Under the pieces are notes generated by a model that did no database searches, was not told the origin of the DNA, and worked only from the letters and a program-made list of their open reading frames with translations. Shown here one piece after another: positions 1 through 10,760 of a stretch of 64,000 bases of DNA. The first letter of the stretch is position 1, and each line of letters starts with the position of its first letter. Position numbers and translations under genes: made by a program. Source of the DNA: Isoperla grammatica (Eukaryota > Arthropoda > Insecta > Plecoptera > Perlodidae); the NCBI GenBank assembly GCA_945910005.1, contig OX246737.1, positions 78,051,054 through 78,115,053 of the forward strand, read 5' to 3'.

Positions 1-424
1 GGGCACTTTAAGGTGACAAACATATATGGAATTTGGAATAAATATAAAAACAATTTTGAGGGCTGATAGTATAACTCGATCCCAGCATTCACGTGTGAAA
101 GGAAAATTTCATAAACTTTCAGTCAGGATTTCCGGTAGCGGATACCGAACCAGCGACCACCCAAATAAGAACCCCGTCTGCAGGACTGAGCCATATCTGT
201 CGTGTTTATTTGATTTAGTTTACAATTTACCTTAAAGCGCATGAAATGGTGGGCATGAATGGTTTTTAAGTTTCTGCCATTATGCAGATACAGGCACTAA
301 ACTTTCCAAGACGAAAAGATAACCCTAGTGCATGTGTACGACTCCTCTTCAATATTGCTAGTTTATTTTGTCAGGAAATAAAGTTGTTTTGTTTTCTTCT
401 TTAGCTAGCTTACAATTCAATTCA
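1..424. other. Unannotated AT-rich sequence
   Basis: I see no gene, RNA or repeat I can support here. The longest open stretch (26-235) has no recognisable motif and looks like chance. Confidence 0.5.
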
Positions 425-575
425 GGGCCGGTATTGCAATGTCCAGTTAAAATCTACTTTTCAGTTAAATTGTTTTCACCATGACAACGGCCAATACAAA
501 TACACCAAACTTGGCTTACCTGACAGTTAAATTTACTTAACACTTTAACTGGACATTGAAGTTAGAGGCAGGCAT
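425..575. mobile_element. MITE-like inverted repeat
   Basis: The outer arms are complementary: CAATGTCCAGTTAAA at 437 pairs with TTTAACTGGACATTG ending at 558. Inner blocks of CAGTTAAATT type also pair, around ATGACAACGGCC. The left end reads GGGCCGGTATTG, which resembles PIF/Harbinger termini. The right end is less similar and I could not settle a target duplication. The exact borders are inferred. Confidence 0.5.
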
Positions 576-588
576 TAGTTAACTTCAG

Positions 589-1068
589 TTCACTTCATTT
601 CCATGGAATCGTACTGAGTCGTACCGCAGTCTTGTTGTTCTTACTTCTTAGCTATACCACAATGCGTTGTCGTTAGTTAGTAGTAGTTCACTTCATTTTC
701 ATGGAAACGTACTGAGTCGTACCGCAGTCTTGTTGTTCTTACTTCTTAGCTATACCACAATGCGTTGTCATTAGTTAGTAGTAGTTCACTTCATTTCCAT
801 GGAAACGTACTGAGTCGTACCGCAGTCTTGTTGTTCTTACTTCTTAGCTATACCACAATGCGTTGTCGTTAGTTAGTAGTAGTTCACTTCATTTCCATGG
901 AAACGTACTGAGTCGTACCGCAGTCTTGTTGTTCTTACTTCTTAGCTATACCACAATGCGTTGTCGTTAGTTAGTAGTAGTTCACTTCATTTTCATGGAA
1001 ACGTACTGAGTCGTACCGCAGTCTTGTTGTTCTTACTTCTTAGCTATACCACAATGCGTTGTCGTTAC
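589..1068. repeat. 98-bp tandem repeat, 4.9 copies
   Basis: Units start with TTCACTTCATTT at 589, 687, 785, 883 and 981, an exact 98-bp period. Copies differ only at scattered bases (for example TTTCCATGG against TTTTCATGG), so the array is young or homogenised. Every unit carries ACTGAGTCGTACCGCAGTC. The open frame at 961-1143 only reads through the last unit and is not supported as a gene. Confidence 0.95.
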
Positions 1069-1266
1069 GGAGCGATTAATATTATTGGAGTTGATTGTCC
1101 CACTGACCTCTTTCAATTCTTAAACTTTAATATTGTGTTATAACGTGTTGCAACCAGTCAGTACCACCCAATTAACCAATACGGTTACAGATATAAAGTA
1201 GACGTCGTCTGTGCAGTGAAATTAATACAAACATTTGGTATGTGCACGAACATTAAATATTACTAA

Positions 1267-2008
1267 GAAAACGCTCTGTTTGACGCGTTGATAAGCGAGC
1301 GCGTCAATATCTACGAACTTTCTGGCGAAAAGATTTCAATGCTAATACAAACAACAATAATTAACAACAATTCAAGAATGCGCATTGCAAAAATGTTTCT
1401 AATTTCCATAGCTATTATACTTCCCGACATTGTTGGATGCAGTGCAATGTGCGTTGCTAAGAATTTTCGCTGTCATGTTTTCGCCGCATTACTAACAGTT
1501 ATTGACAGCCATAGAAATGTAATTTCTGCCTCTTATACGTATCGGATCGCGTTTACGTTAGTATATTCGTAACCGGACAAAAATTTACTATAACATAGCC
1601 ACCTCACATTTTGCCGTAACTGTGTTTCAAAAATATATTTTCGAGTAACTTTTGTGTAACTTTGCCAATATTTATCAGATCACCATTACATTAACATATT
1701 CGTAACCGGAAAAATCTGAAAAAAAAATCTGGCTATCTCACATTTTGCCGCCATTTTGTTTCAGAAAAATATTTTGCAGTAACTATGGTGTAACTTTGTA
1801 ACTTTTCGAACGATTTTGCCTCAAAACTATACACCTTCAATCCACATCGAGGCTTGTGGATGGTCCAAATTTCAAGTTGATCGGACTTTCCGTTCGACCG
1901 CCATCGACGGACATAAAAACAAAAAAAAACAAAAAAACAAACAAACAAAACAAAAAAACAGAACGAAGTGCCATAAGAGTCAAGTGGAAACGCTCGCTTC
2001 GCTCGCTT
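1267..2008 (+). mobile_element. Dispersed repeat family 1, copy 1
   Basis: This ~740-bp unit begins GAAAACGCTCTGTTTGACGC and ends GGAAACGCTCGCTTCGCTCG. Related copies lie at 38413-38937 (+) and 51357-52917 (-). Inside, a block running from CTCACATTTTGCCG to TGTAACTTTG occurs twice (about 1598-1660 and 1733-1798). A CA/A-rich tract sits near the 3' end. The frame at 1288-1572 starts with TTG and is matched in a minus-strand copy with one in-frame codon difference. It has no known motif, so I treat the family as non-autonomous and of unknown class. Confidence 0.75.
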
Positions 2009-3017
2009 AATTACTTTACTTTCCGTGTTTTAACCCAACCAATAATATATACATTTATCTCGACTCCTTGGTGTGAGAAGAAATTGATTCGCTTATGTTG
2101 ATCATTGCATTTTGTAGTTGGGTATCAAACATTTCTTCCAAAGAAATTCTTTCAGACCAGAGTGGGTACATACGCTTCATTTAATAGTCCCAACACAACA
2201 TGGAATAAGGACTGAAAACCAAATCCACGAAGACAAACTCTGATTTTAATTGTTCGCCAAGTTCTAAGATTGAGTTTTTCATCGGGGCTTTAGCAAGGCG
2301 ACTTCAGCCGCAAACGAAACTTTTTCCAAGATAGCGAAGAACATCAATTCACCTGTACTAAATCTCTTGGCGGAAAAAGTTTCGGATTCATAAAGGAAGC
2401 CTTCATGGAAAGGGATTTAAGAGAGAATGCGCGCTGCGTTCTTGGTCCCATGACAGGCGATTTCTTGCGCAAGTAGCCCCTTAATTTATTGTTGTCTGGT
2501 TCAACAGGCTTCTGATTAATTGAGTTTGGTTTAATTCCTGACTTTGTTTTTGTACGAGTGTCGAATGTCGAACAGCTGCGCCACTCTCGATCCTAACTCT
2601 ATTTCACAGAGATGTCAAAACAATGTTATACTGCTACTTATAACACGATATTTTGTTTCAGGTTAAAACATAGAGAGGATCAAATTCTCTAACAGTATTA
2701 ATTGTAAGATCAAATTTTATGTTACTCCACACAACGAAAAATGAAAATAATGACGAATTTTATGACATATATTGCCTAAATAATTGTTTGCTTGTTGTAA
2801 ATCGTTGTGTCCACAGTGTTGACATTGACGAAGAATGGAGTGAGTAACATTCAGAGCGAGATAAGCTAGAGGCGATAGCTCGATGCAGTTATATTCTGTA
2901 AGTGGAGCTGCCTGCTGCCACTACGAATTTTTAATTGAACTCTTTTTCGGATATACCACTTCAATTAATCGATGATAAATTCATTGTCAGCCGGTTCGTC
3001 TTTACATATCCTTTGAT
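2009..3017. other. Unannotated sequence
   Basis: No coding motif, RNA gene or internal repeat was recognised between the dispersed repeat and the 59-bp minisatellite. Confidence 0.5.
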
Positions 3018-3952
3018 GTGTGTCCCACGCACACCCAAGCACACGTACCCACATTTACACATACATACAACACAACTACTTATGTCCGACAATTGCCAAG
3101 CACACGTACCCACATACACATACATACAACACAACTACTTTTGTCCGACAATTGCCAAGCACACGTACCCACACACACATACACATACATACAATACAAC
3201 TACTTATGTCCGACAATTTTCAAGCACACGTACCCACACACACATACATACAACACAACTACTTATGTCCGACAATTGCCAAGCACACGTACCCACATAC
3301 ACATACATACAACACAACTACTTATGTCCGACAATTGCCAAGCACACGTACCCACATACACACACATACAACACAACTACTTTTGTCCGACAATTGCCAA
3401 GCACACGTACCTACACACACATACACATACATACAATACAACTACTTATGTCCGACAATTTTCAAGCACACGTACCCACACACACATACATACAACACAA
3501 CTACTTATGTCCGACAATTGCCAAGCACACGTACCCACATACACACACATACAACACAACTACTTTTGTCCGACAATTGCCAAGCACACGTACCCACACA
3601 CACATACACATACATACAATACAACTACTTATGTCCGACAATTTTCAAGCACACGTACCCACACACACATACATACAACACAACTACTTATGTCCGACAA
3701 TTGCCAAGCACACGTACCCACATACACATACATACAACACAATTACTTATGTCCGACAATTGCCAAGCACACGTACCCACATACACACACATACAACACA
3801 ACTACTTATTTCCGACAATTGCCAAGCACACGTACCTACATATACACATACATACAACACAACTACTTATGTCCGACAATTGCCAAGCACACGTACCCAC
3901 ATACACATACATACAACACAACTACTTATGTCCGACAATTGCCAAACAATCA
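3018..3952 (+). repeat. 59-bp minisatellite, about 16 copies
   Basis: Units are marked by CAAGCACACGTACCCACA and TTATGTCCGACAATTGCC. The CAAGC anchors lie at 3036, 3097, 3154, 3221, 3280, 3339, 3398, 3463, 3522 and onward. Most spacings are 59 bp, with 57-, 61-, 65- and 67-bp variants made by CA/CATA slippage. A longer variant with ACAATTTTCAAGC recurs, giving a higher-order pattern. All three forward frames stay open for more than 300 codons because the unit has no forward stop triplet. I read those ORFs as by-products, since unit length changes would scramble any real frame. Confidence 0.95.
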
Positions 3953-4417
3953 GAATCAAAACAGTCAAGTTTGTTTCATAAATAATAGTTACTTGAATTA
4001 TGTTTTTGAGCAATGATAATTCGGTTTTGATGCGTAGCATGAGAAATACGTACGCTATTATGCATAACAACAGAGAAGAAATATATAGCGCGTGATTATA
4101 GAGAAACTTTTGAAAGGTATCGGGCGTTGAAGCGTTGAACTATTGAGAACAAGAACGGGAGATTTGTATGTTATTGAATTCCAAATCTTCCTGAACTCTA
4201 AGCAGACTTCTGCTTACACATTCTGTCAGTGGACTGAGATGTATGAAACACATTGATATTTTATGACATGGATGAGACACAATATTTCGAAAAGGCATCA
4301 GCAAATTGTTTCATCCTTGACATTCAATGTTGTTTTGTTTTTTTTACTTTAAGGTCGATATGAAAATAACGAATGTGACTGCGATGTAAAGAACACTGTC
4401 TTAAACAGCGTTAAAAT
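3953..4417. other. Unannotated sequence
   Basis: AT-rich single-copy-looking DNA without a supported feature. Confidence 0.5.
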
Positions 4418-4750
4418 TATTCATACTAGAAGTCGTGTCAGGCGATCGAGAAACTCGCGTGAGTTGGTTCGCGTGAGCTTATTACACGGCAGAAGAATAA
4501 TAGATGACAATATCATAAGAAAATAGATTCCCACGTGGCAATGCTCCCATGTTAAAATAACGAGTTTTGATCGGAGCTCGTTAATTTGACTTGAACAACG
4601 TGGACGTTTTTCGAGCTCGCGCGAGCTGGCTCAACCGTGTGTCGCGCTGCCGGCGAATTCCGTTTTATCAAGTGGAAGTAGCGTAGCGTAGCGAGCTCGC
4701 ACGAGTTTCTCGATCGTCTAACACGGTTTTAAGCGTTCTGAGTATGAATA
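4418..4750. mobile_element. Inverted-repeat (MITE-like) element
   Basis: The left arm ATTCATACTAGAAG...CGATCGAGAAACTCG (from about 4419) is complementary to the right arm CGAGTTTCTCGATCG...AGTATGAAT (to about 4749). The arms are about 30 bp or more with a few mismatches. The interior is rich in GAGCTCGCGCGAGC-type words. No transposase coding is present. Target duplication and superfamily are unresolved. Confidence 0.6.
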
Positions 4751-5999
4751 TTGAACACTTCACACCTAATGTATCTTTGTTTTCAAATTTAGCATTTCAT
4801 AATACATATTTTAATGTGTATTACCGGAGGATTATATAGTATCACATTATTACATTTTCACTTGACGATCAAGTGGTTTTCTAAAAACAATACTTGAGGA
4901 AGGAATCAGCACACGTTAAAGGCTTATCCGTCTGCGTGACCTGGCAAACTACTCAATCATTACTTCATCTCAATTCGCCTCACTCATAAAAAACGTAATA
5001 CACCATCACGCTTCACTCTTAGGATTATTTCCTACGTAAAATGGCCATGTATGGAAATACAATCAATTTTAATGAAACACAAATATGTCTCAATATATTT
5101 TCATTTAACTAAATGTCTTACATGCATACACGCTAACACTTTCATAATATAGGCCTCCGTATATTTGTTACGTAAATAACGGTAAAATTACTTTGATGAT
5201 TGATTGATTAATGGGGCTTAACGTCTCATATTTATGCAACGATGGCTAATCGAGACGATGAGCGGGTGATAATGAAGATGAGAAAGATGATAATGAAGAA
5301 TAAAGCCACATCCGAATCAGATCCATTACGTCGCGTGAGTCGTCATACGGGAGTCCAGCAAGGGAGGGCAGGGCCAAGTGGGAGGAGAAATATTCAATGG
5401 GACAGTAGGGGGGGGGGAAAGGGGATTGGGGTGTGGACTGCACTTCGTCTGACTTCTCCTCCTCGACCAGTCCATGCGCCGGTTTGGTCGTTTCTTGAAA
5501 GATAATTTATGTATTACCTATTTATTTTATTAATTAGTTTAGATAAACATTCAGTTTCAGTTTTATTTATTTTTCCCATTGGTGTATACATGGATGATAC
5601 ATTATGAAATTTGTATGCTCCAATAAGATAACACTTGAGGCGGAGCATACTTTTTCTTATTATGAATATGAACAATACATGAACAATAATGGTAATTGGG
5701 TAGCATATAAAACATTTTAACGTATACATATTATAATAGTCATTTCATTTCTGTCGTAAAATAGATTAATGTACAGCAAACTATAACTAATCTTAAAAAT
5801 AATAATTATTAATAACTAACTAAAGTTAACGGTTAACCATTTATAAGTATTAAATGGAAACATCGTAAGTATTGGTAGGTTATGAACAGGTTTAGATATT
5901 AGAGTGGCGCCTTACAGGAGTATTAGATACACATATTTAGTTACAGATATTTAAAACTTTTCTACAAATTATAGTTAAATATTCCTAAATTTAGCTTTT
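4751..5999. other. Unannotated sequence
   Basis: This stretch includes a purine-rich patch at 5240-5430 with a run of nine or more G at about 5409. The 87-codon frame at 5242-5505 is low-complexity (Met/Lys/Arg-rich) and matches nothing I recognise. Confidence 0.4.
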
Positions 6000-6746
6000 T
6001 CAGTGTGATGAACAGTATTTTTGTTACAGTAGTTTACGAGACATATATCACGTGCTTTTATATTGACAAATTTACAGTTTATAACATTGTTTATATAGCT
6101 TATTGACTCTGTGAGGAGCCATTTCTTTGAGTGGAGATTGAATAGTTGCTTTGACTTTATATTTCGGGTTTGTATTGGTAAGCTGTTGTACAGTTTCGGT
6201 CCTAGGAATGTGGCATGTCTTTGTTAGATTCCTTTATTTACCCTATGATTAAATATTTCTTTATTACTTCTCGAACGAGTAACTAATTTATAGTTTTGTG
6301 TATAGGGTCTGGAGGTAAAGATATCTTATTTGCATGCATACTGCGAAGCAGGGACAGTAGGCCTACATATAGTTTTCGAATTTCTAGGATTCTGGTATTT
6401 ATGTAGAGGTTGTTGGTGGGGTGATACCGATCTAGTTTAAGAATTATTTTTAGTACAGTGTTTTGTAAAGACATTAATTGCTGCATGTGGGTGTCATATG
6501 CACCTCCCCAAACGATAATTCCATACTGAAGGATGGATTGAATTAGAGCAAAGTATACAATTTTTAAGTTTTCGAAAGTTAAAATGTTCCTTAGAAAGTT
6601 AAACTGTACATGCTCGTCATGGTGTAACGTATTTTCCTAATAATTAATTGTATTTGTTCATTCCACCTGAGATGCTGGTCGATTTGTATTCCTAGGTATC
6701 TTGTTGATGTTGTTTTTGCTAGTTTGTGGCAGTCGCATTGTTGATT
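6000..6746 (-). pseudogene. LINE B, C-terminal part and 3' end
   Basis: Minus-strand reading gives the end of a non-LTR retrotransposon polyprotein: TSTRYLGIQIDQHLRWN, then SILQYGIIVWGGAYDTHMQ, then LQNTVLKIILKLDRYHP, and after two lesions FLGPKLYNSLP. These are post-RT thumb and C-terminal motifs of APE-type LINEs. The frame breaks near 6595 and near 6290, and an in-frame stop follows near 6230, so this part is dead. It is the continuation of the RT fragment at 8690-9122, separated from it by LINE A. Confidence 0.75.
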
Positions 6747-7017
6747 GCAGCTTTTATTTCATTTCATTCCATTTTATTATCAGCTTTTTAGATTACATTA
6801 CATACAATAAAATAATTATATTCGTAATATCAGCTTTGTTAATATACATAAGTCACAACAATAAAATTATACATGTGTTGCAGAGATATGATTTACAATG
6901 ATTTATATGTTACAACTATAAAAATCGTACATGAGTCGTAGTAATAAAACTTTAGTCACAGTGATATACACAAATCACAGATGGGGATGAGAGTGCCTGT
7001 AAGGTTTCTATTTTATA

Positions 7018-7528
7018 TTATTTCCTTTTGTAAAAATAGTCTTCAATATTATATGGTTCTTCTCCTAGTAACAATTCATATAGTTTTGCATTAAAAGACT
7101 TGATATCAGTAATAATTTTAATACTATTTGGTAAATTATTATACAGTTTTTTCCCCGCATGCTTTGGTGCTTTGTCAATTAGTTTTAGCCTGCTTGTTGG
7201 TACGAAAGAGTTGTGTTTGTTTCGGGTATTATAATGATGCATATCAGAGTTTTTTGTACATAGTTGTAGGTAATGTTGTCTAAAATAGAGTGTAGCCTTA
7301 TAAACGTATAGAGCTGGTACTGTTAGTATCGCTAGCGCTTTAAAATGTGATCTGCATGATTGATTTTTCTTTAGCCCTAATATGCAGCGAATTACTCGTT
7401 TTTGAAGTTTAAAATTTTTTCAGTATTTTGTTTACTACTATTTCCCCAGACAATAATCCCGTAGGTAATGTGCGACACAACCAATGCATAGTAAGCTGGT
7501 TTTAGTAAATCCTTGTTGCATAACTGTT
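7018..7528 (-). pseudogene. C-terminal region of LINE A ORF
   Basis: The reading AYYALVVSHITYGIIVWG (near 7470) and the frame 7018-7242 carry YNTRNKHNSFVPTSRLKL and GKKLYNNLPNSIK. This is the typical tail of arthropod-type LINE polyproteins. At least one frameshift separates it from the RT frame. The frame stops at 7018 and is followed by an AT-rich 3' UTR. Confidence 0.75.
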
Positions 7529-8687
7529 TCATTTGCTTAAAATACTTGAGCAAATTTCCCCTGATACAAAAGTTACATATTCATTCCATGAGAGATTTTC
7601 ATCTACTTTCATTCCAAGAGAGGTAGCCACCGCCACTCTTTCTAATTCATCCTGCCCAATGAATAAATTCATGTCTCTGTCTCCCCTGTAGCCTGGATCA
7701 AATACTATGAATTTGTTTTTTTTACTATTTACTTTGAGACAATTTTCTTCTAAATTTTGCCCTACAATATTGGGTCCAATGAAAGCTTCTGTTTCTAAAT
7801 CCTGCATAGTTTTCCCAGCAAATGTTAAGATGGAATCATCCGCAAATAGTAAAAATTTGCCATTTTCTAGTTTTTCAGGCATATCATAAACATATACATT
7901 AAAAAGCAGTGGACCGTTTATTGAACCCTCTGGTACCCCATGTTTGGTAATTTGTGGCTCTGATTTATACTGTTTACTTTGCCCCATTTCATTATTATGC
8001 TTTATTTCAACATATTGGTTACGGTCCTTCAGATATGATTTAATCCAATTTAGGGCAACCCCTCGAATTCCATAACAGCGTAATTTTTCTAAAAGAATAA
8101 CGTGGTCGACACAGTCAAACGCTTTTGATAAATCCATGAAGACAGCCATCGTTATGTTATTGTTATCTATATTTTCAATTACGTTATCAATAACGCTAGC
8201 TATTGCTGTTTCAGTTGACCTATTTTTCCTAAAGCCATGTTGGTTCTTTGAAAATATGTTCCTAGATTCCATTAAATCCACTACTCTCTTATTATATACC
8301 CTTTCAAAAATTTGCGAGATAGCTGGTGAGAGTGCTATCGGTCTGTAATTGCCTGCATCCATTAAGTCTCCTTGTTTTAGAACCGGTATCACCTTTGCCG
8401 TTTTAAGCTTTTCTGGATATTTCCCTGTTAATAATGAACAATTTATTAAGTGAGTTAAAGGAGTTATTAAATATTGCGCACATTCTTTAATGAGGTACAG
8501 TTGTATCTCATCATATCCACATGATCTTTTGTTTTTCATTTGCACGATGATGTTCTTAATCTCCCATTCATTTGTAAAATATAAAAGCATTTCATGATTT
8601 ATTTCTTTAGGTAAGGTAATATTACCCTGTTTGCATTACTATCTTTTTCCAAACAGATATTGTCAGCAACTGATGTAAAAAAATTAT
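7529..8687 (-). pseudogene. Reverse transcriptase fragment of LINE A
   Basis: About 353 codons are uninterrupted from 8590, with readable sequence back to 8687. RT motifs in order: KRSCGYDEI, NYRPIALSPAISQIFERV, NQHGFRKNRSTETAI, MDLSKAFDCVDHVILLEKL, GVPEGSINGPLLF and the catalytic FADDS. The family consensus is GVPQGS, so the Glu here is unusual. The catalytic Asp residues are present, so this copy decayed recently, although the endonuclease half is absent and a frameshift follows the RT. It belongs to the APE-type LINEs of the Jockey/CR1 group. Clade assignment needs a tree. Confidence 0.85.
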
Positions 8688-8689
8688 TG

Positions 8690-9122
8690 TTAACAGTAAC
8701 TGTCATGTAGTTTCAGTATTAGTCCATCGGGTTCAGAGGTGGCTTGAAGTGAGAAGGTCATGTATGTAGTTTTTTCTTTATTAAGTGTAAGTAAATTTTT
8801 ATCAAGCCATTGGAAAATGTTGCGTAGCCCTAGCTCTGCCAGCAAGTGAACATTGAGCCAGGAGTCGTAGGAGAAAAGAAGGACTGTGTCATCGGCAAAA
8901 GTGACTATTTTACAGTTTGCATTAAGAGAGCATAGGTCATTTATAAAGATCAAGAATAATAGTGGTCCGAGGACGGTCCCTTGCGGCACCCCATATTAAA
9001 TTACTCTTGGTTTACTGATTGTGTTATTAATGTGAGCAAATTTTGGTCTGTCTTGGATGTAGCTTTTGATCAAGTCTAGAGTAATACCTCGGATTCCTAT
9101 GTTCTCCAGTTTTAATAATAAC
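8690..9122 (-). pseudogene. LINE B RT, palm with FADD box
   Basis: The frame 8690-8989 contains GVPQGTVLGPLLFLIFINDL, then VTFADDTVLLF with the two catalytic aspartates, then NKEKTTYMTF. Just upstream, LKLENIGIRGITLDLIKSYI (about 9048-9107) joins directly to the RT half beyond the hAT insertion. One in-frame stop precedes GVPQGT (near 8996). The frame ends at the LINE A insertion point. Confidence 0.85.
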
Positions 9123-9922
9123 TAGGGATGTCAACGATTACGATTAAATCGATTCGATTAATCGATTATTAATCGAAAACGTTTAATCGATTATTTAAAA
9201 AAAAAATCGATTTTAAATTTTCGCGCTTTTTTAAATTTAGTTCTCAAGATCTGCCGCCTATTCGAGCGCGAGCGCTAGCGCTAGCATCGCTATTGCTCAG
9301 TTTCATTTACAGTAGGCCTAGGCTTGGCCTAGGCCTAAGAACAGCAACAGCATAACTTTGCGTCATAATTTGAGCCGAATTTCCAGTCATATTTTGAATA
9401 GCTGTGTCTAGTCGCCTACCCTAGACCCAGCATTCGACGCCTACGATCTATAAAAATACGAGTTGTTATGTTTGTTCACAAATAACAAGAGAAGTAAGGT
9501 TAGAAAAGTCGCTACGATTTTTAGTTCACATCACGTAAATTTTAATTACGCTGCACATGAAAAAAATAATATTACGCAGCATATTCAGCATACTTAATTA
9601 CTTATTGGTTCAAAAAAAACGGGAAGTGAATAACTATAGCCCTTCAGGCCTAGCTAGGACAGAAATTATCGTCGAAATCTTTGACAGAACATAACAAAAA
9701 TACTCCGTGACGTAAAATATATCGATAGTCGAAAAGAAGTCGAATTGCGAACTCGTGGCTTGCGCGGGCAATTCAAACTAACCGAAACCAGACCGAAGTT
9801 TGGAAGAAACTTGCTACTATACCGACATTTAACAAAACGATTAAAATCGATTAATAATCGATTATGGAGGTGAAAGTGAATTCGATTATCGATTATAATA
9901 ATTTAATCGATTGACATCCCTA
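9123..9922. mobile_element. Non-autonomous hAT element (800 bp)
   Basis: The ends are TAGGGATGTCAACGATTA and TAATCGATTGACATCCCTA, giving 12-bp perfect terminal inverted repeats followed by AATCGATTA-rich subterminal repeats. The perfect 8-bp direct repeat ATAATAAC lies immediately outside, at 9115-9122 and 9923-9930. An 8-bp duplication and TAGGG ends are the hallmark of the hAT superfamily. There is no transposase frame inside. Removing the element and one ATAATAAC copy rejoins the LINE B reading frame exactly. Confidence 0.92.
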
Positions 9923-9930
9923 ATAATAAC

Positions 9931-10760
9931 AGTCGATGCGATATGGTGTCGAAAGCTTTCGCTAGGTCCAGAAATATGGCTAGGGGCTTTTTGTTGCCGT
10001 CAATTGATTTATAGATCTCAGTAGTCAGTGATAACGTGGCATCTTCAGTGCTTTTGTTGGTTCGGAACCCATATTGGTTAGGAGAAAGTAGTTTATTGGT
10101 TTCTAGGAATGAGTTAATTCTTGTTTTTATGCACTTTTCGTGTAACTTTGATAAATTATTTAATAGGGAGATTGGCCTATAGTTACTAAATAGTGTTCTT
10201 TTACCTTTTTTGTAAATTGGCTTTATGTGAGCAATTTTGAAAATCGTTGGATAGGTTCCTGTTTCGAAGCTTTTATTTATTATGTGCACAAGTGGTATTG
10301 TAATCAAGTCCTTTGTGGTTTGTATAGTCTTGGTGCTAATATTGTCAGGCCCAGTCGCAGTTGCCGGTTCCATTGCTTTTATGTATTGCATTAATTCTTC
10401 AATAGTGACAGGGGACATAAATATAGAATTGGTATTCCTGGGTTCGTCATTGTCTTGGCCGTCGGCGTCGGGAACGTTTTTATTTTCTATGTTGTATGGC
10501 ATTTTTTCTCCTACGTCACTAAAGTAATCTACAAAGGTGTCTGCTACTTCTCGTGGGGCGTCCTTTGTTGTAAGGGTACCGTCTTCAGTGAGTATGTTAG
10601 TAATGCTAGCTGGTTTAGTGTTGTTGTTGGTGATTTCATTTATGATTTGCCACAGTTTTTTTTTCTCGCCATTGTTTGCTTTAAGCTTGTCTCTATAGTA
10701 GTCATTTTTTTTTTTTAATAAGGAGGTTAAGGTGATTTCGATATCTTTTGTAATGGTCGC
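9931..10760 (-). pseudogene. LINE B RT, N-terminal half
   Basis: The frame 9903-10502 (coding from 10502 to the hAT junction) carries ATGPDNISTKTI, HIKPIYKKGKRTLFSNYRPI, SPNQYGFRTNKSTEDA and FLDLAKAFDTISHRLLL, which are the fingers and palm motifs of a LINE RT. Upstream, readable minus-strand sequence includes KKLWQIINEITNNNTKPASI and ADTFVDYFSDVGEKMPYN, the usual linker before the RT. A run of A near 10700 breaks the frame. The part beyond the hAT insertion continues at 8690-9122. Confidence 0.85.

Larger units (their letters stand above)
6747..8687 (-). mobile_element. LINE A, 5'-truncated, nested in LINE B
   Basis: This minus-strand non-LTR retrotransposon holds the RT (7529-8687), a frameshifted linker (7243-7528), the C-terminal domain (7018-7242) and a 3' UTR with a TGAAA-rich end near 6750-6770. 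Upstream of the RT the sequence stops inside the NNFFTSVADNI region, so the endonuclease half is missing, as expected from incomplete reverse transcription. On both sides LINE B motifs resume (LKLHDSYC on one side, CNQQCDCHKLA on the other), so A inserted into B. A target duplication is not clear. Confidence 0.8.

Noticed and set aside
5242..5505. 87-codon Lys/Met/Arg-rich ORF
   Set aside because: Low-complexity purine-rich sequence without a motif or splice context.
7707..8348. Plus-strand ORFs over LINE A
   Set aside because: Shadows of the minus-strand reverse transcriptase frame.
9123..9922. Replication origin or regulatory array from ATCGATTA repeats
   Set aside because: Terminal repeats and the 8-bp duplication show they are subterminal repeats of a hAT element.
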